Positions 6,348 through 8,261 of a DNA stretch of 8,261 bases are shown here, piece by piece. The stretch comes from DATKMG01 sp035541995 (GTDB taxonomy: Bacteria > Acidobacteriota > Terriglobia > Versatilivoradales > Versatilivoraceae). Made by a program: the position numbers and the translations under genes. Under the pieces are notes generated by a model that saw only the letters and a program-made list of their open reading frames with translations, searched no databases and was not told where the DNA came from. Each line of letters starts with the position of its first letter. Positions within the stretch are counted from its first letter, which is position 1. The stretch covers positions 1 through 8,261 of the forward strand of contig DATKMG010000247.1 in the NCBI GenBank assembly GCA_035541995.1, written 5' to 3'.

Positions 6348-7805
6348 ATGATACAAACCTTCCAGAACTTCATTGCTGGCGAATGGCTTCAATCATCCTC
6401 TGGAGAGACCTTTGACCGTGTGAACCCCGCCAATTCTGAGGAGAAGGTCGCTCGCTATCAGATGTCTAATCAAGCGGACGTGCAATTGGCCCTCGATGCA
6501 GCTCGAAAGGCCCAACCAGCTTGGGCTTCGATGCCTGGTCCTCAACGCGGTACCATCCTCATCAAGGCGGCCGAACTTCTCGACAAGCAGCTTGACCGCG
6601 TTGCCGCAGAAATGACCCGGGAAGAAGGTAAGACGCTTCCAGAGGCCAAAGGGGAAGTCTCTCGTGCCGTTAACATATTTCGCTACTTCGGGGGAGAAGG
6701 TGCACGTCGGACCGGAGAGACTGTACCCTCAGAGCGTTTAGGTGTGTTCGCTTTTACTTTCCGAAAGCCTCTCGGGATCGTTTCATTACTAACACCCTGG
6801 AATTTCCCGATAGCCATTCCGGCTTGGAAGATGGCTCCGGCTTTGGTGGCAGGTAACAGTGTGGTCATCAAACCGGCATCGTTGGCCCCGCTTTGCACAA
6901 TCAGGCTGACGGAGTGCTTGAGCGAAGCTGGAATGCCAAAGGGGGTCTTAAACCTTGTAACCGGCTCAGGGTCGGCTATTGGTGATGAGTTGATCCATAA
7001 CCCGGCCGTCAAAGGAGTCTCTTTCACGGGTTCCTGCCAGGTAGGGAGGGGTATTCAACGCAAGACCGCCAGCCTCGGTGTCAAGACTCAGTTAGAAATG
7101 GGAGGGAAGAACCCCGTCATAGTGCTTAAGGACGTGGATCTGCAAAAGGCAGTGGACATCGTGATTAACGGGGCCTTTTTTTCCACAGGGCAGAAGTGTA
7201 CTGCTACAAGCCGAGCAATCGTAGAAGAATCGCTTTATACGGAGTTTCTTAATCTTCTGGTTCAAAGGACCCGAAAGCTCAAAGTCGGGAATGGGCTAGA
7301 ACCTGGTGTGGATGTAGGGCCGTGCGTAGATGAGAGTCAAATGAACACGATTCTCGACTACATAGACATTGGTAAGAAAGAAGGCGCGCGGATCGTATGT
7401 GGAGGTAGCCGCCTGAGCGGCGCTCAATACGACAGAGGCTTTTTTGTTGAACCCACCATTTTCACAGAAGTTCAACCTGCGATGCGGATTGCTCAAGAAG
7501 AAATCTTTGGGCCCGTCCTGGCAGTGTTGCCTGCCCGCGATTTTGAGGAAGCCATTCAGATTGCCAATGATGTACCTCTGGGACTTTCAGCTTCGCTTTT
7601 GACGAATCAGTTGGACAGGGTGTTTGCCTACATTAACCGCATCGAAGCCGGCTTGATCATTGTGAACCTGCCGACTGCGGGGGTGGAGTACCAACTCCCC
7701 TTCGGAGGGACCAAAGACTCCAGCAGCGGCTTTCGTGAACAGGGAAGTGTGGCCATCGATTTCTACTCCGAGATTCGAACGGTTTATTTGAAACACACGC
7801 TCTAA
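6348..7805 (+). CDS. NAD(P)-dependent aldehyde dehydrogenase, probable 2,5-dioxopentanoate (alpha-ketoglutarate semialdehyde) dehydrogenase
   Basis: This 485-residue protein is a complete class-3-like aldehyde dehydrogenase. Catalytic and binding residues are present: N152 in TPWNFP, K175 in IKPAS, the nucleotide-binding FTGSCQVG (226-233), general base E250 in LEMGG, nucleophile C284 in STGQKCTATSR and E385 in EEIFGPV. The segments GAFFSTGQKCTATSR (275-289) and NLPTAGVEYQLPFGG (440-454) closely resemble those I know from alpha-ketoglutarate semialdehyde dehydrogenases. These oxidise 2,5-dioxopentanoate to 2-oxoglutarate at the end of pentose, glucarate or hydroxyproline catabolism. Succinate semialdehyde dehydrogenase is the main alternative. 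Two positions differ from the usual pattern: Cys230 where Thr or Asn is common, and TKDSSSG for RKGSSSG at 455-461. The ATG is preceded by AAGGAG at 8-nt spacing. The upstream dehydratase genes of those pathways are not in the window. Confidence 0.85.
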   Translation: MIQTFQNFIAGEWLQSSSGETFDRVNPANSEEKVARYQMSNQADVQLALDAARKAQPAWASMPGPQRGTILIKAAELLDKQLDRVAAEMTREEGKTLPEAKGEVSRAVNIFRYFGGEGARRTGETVPSERLGVFAFTFRKPLGIVSLLTPWNFPIAIPAWKMAPALVAGNSVVIKPASLAPLCTIRLTECLSEAGMPKGVLNLVTGSGSAIGDELIHNPAVKGVSFTGSCQVGRGIQRKTASLGVKTQLEMGGKNPVIVLKDVDLQKAVDIVINGAFFSTGQKCTATSRAIVEESLYTEFLNLLVQRTRKLKVGNGLEPGVDVGPCVDESQMNTILDYIDIGKKEGARIVCGGSRLSGAQYDRGFFVEPTIFTEVQPAMRIAQEEIFGPVLAVLPARDFEEAIQIANDVPLGLSASLLTNQLDRVFAYINRIEAGLIIVNLPTAGVEYQLPFGGTKDSSSGFREQGSVAIDFYSEIRTVYLKHTL

Positions 7806-8064
7806 AATATGGATTCGATCTAAAGGCTCGGGGGTCCCGTTAAAGTGGATGTCCCGATCTTGGCTTTGTCCTGGCGTCCTCTCCGGCTTTACCAAAACGC
7901 GAAGAAAACTGCAGCCTGAGATTATATGTTGTACTCTGCTTTTGATTGTACCGATCGATTGCCTGATATCAGTCCTGAAGTGACAAACAGTGCTGGGGGG
8001 TTATGTTAGACTGGCGCACAATTTGCCAATCTCGAGTGGAACCAGCCAGCCCGGAAAGAGCCCA
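7806..8064. other. Gap between aldehyde dehydrogenase and galK
   Basis: This is 259 bp without a gene. A weak inverted repeat CGGG-ggt-CCCG (about 7829-7839) follows the dehydrogenase stop but lacks a T run, so it is not called a terminator. A perfect 10-bp palindrome, CTGATATCAG (7963-7972), lies just upstream of the galK promoter candidate. Confidence 0.5.
7980..8007 (+). promoter_or_regulatory. Candidate galK promoter
   Basis: GTGACA (7980-7985, five of six matches to -35) and TATGTT (8002-8007, four of six to -10) are separated by 16 bp that include a run of six G. The start site would be near 8014, about 50 nt before the galK ATG. The palindrome CTGATATCAG (7963-7972) ends 7 bp upstream of the -35 box and could bind a regulator. 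Confidence 0.4.
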
Positions 8065-8261
8065 ATGAACCCATCTGAACTCAAACAAAGATTCGAATCG
8101 AAGTTTGGCGCAGAACCTCAACTCTTCCGTGCTCCCGGCAGAGTGAACCTGATTGGGGAGCACACGGATTACAATGATGGCTTTGTGATGCCCGCGGCCA
8201 TTGACATGTATACATGGGTAGCCCTGGCTCAGCGGCCAGACCGAAAGTTAGTGATCGCCTC
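8065..8261 (+). CDS. galK: Galactokinase GalK, N-terminal part (partial)
   Basis: The first 65 codons of a GHMP-family sugar kinase are present; the gene continues beyond the window. Residues 22-39 carry the galactokinase signature, including GRVNLIGEHTDYNDG (25-39). R26, E32, H33 and D35 correspond to the sugar-binding and catalytic residues of known galactokinases. The enzyme phosphorylates alpha-D-galactose at C1 with ATP, the first committed step of the Leloir pathway, in the cytoplasm. GGAAAG precedes the ATG with 8-nt spacing. The signature strongly favours galactokinase over other GHMP kinases such as mevalonate or homoserine kinase. galT and galE would be expected downstream, but this cannot be seen. 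Confidence 0.95.
   Translation, partial: MNPSELKQRFESKFGAEPQLFRAPGRVNLIGEHTDYNDGFVMPAAIDMYTWVALAQRPDRKLVIA

Noticed and set aside
7829..7839. CGGG-ggt-CCCG after the aldehyde dehydrogenase as a possible terminator
   Set aside because: The stem is only 4 bp and no T run follows; it is not strong enough to call.

Overview
The window reads as ordinary chromosomal housekeeping and accessory metabolism from a Gram-negative-type bacterium of roughly balanced GC. A predicted lipoprotein signal peptide, a DUF885 peptidase, a CHAD protein and a long-form ThiC would fit an Acidobacteriota-like or deltaproteobacterial lineage. That placement is inference from gene style only; no rRNA or other marker is present. 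I see no tRNA, rRNA, CRISPR array, insertion sequence or phage gene.

Layout. Positions 425-1 (minus) hold the N-terminal part of a response regulator that runs out of the window. About 490 bp without a gene follows. Then come a secreted DUF885 metallopeptidase-like lipoprotein (915-2738, plus) and a tightly linked 102-residue orphan protein (2747-3055, plus). Facing them, with only 2 bp between stop codons, is a CHAD-domain protein (4092-3058, minus) with its own plausible promoter. Next is thiC (6185-4311, minus), divergent from an aldehyde dehydrogenase (6348-7805, plus) that I identify as a 2,5-dioxopentanoate (alpha-ketoglutarate semialdehyde) dehydrogenase. The window ends in the first 65 codons of galK (8065 onward, plus).

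How the genes work together. The genes look like several small independent transcription units, not one pathway. The most informative regulatory spot is the 162-bp thiC/aldehyde dehydrogenase gap. It holds a near-consensus sigma70 promoter for the dehydrogenase, an opposing weaker promoter for thiC whose -35 box abuts it, and two short palindromes. The thiC leader implied by that promoter is only about 18 nt, so the TPP riboswitch that often controls thiC appears to be absent. The dehydrogenase and galK are both sugar-catabolic and point the same way, but galK has its own promoter candidate.

No clear undescribed multi-gene system is visible. The best candidates for novelty are the 102-residue orphan coupled to the DUF885 lipoprotein and the control arrangement between thiC and the dehydrogenase.
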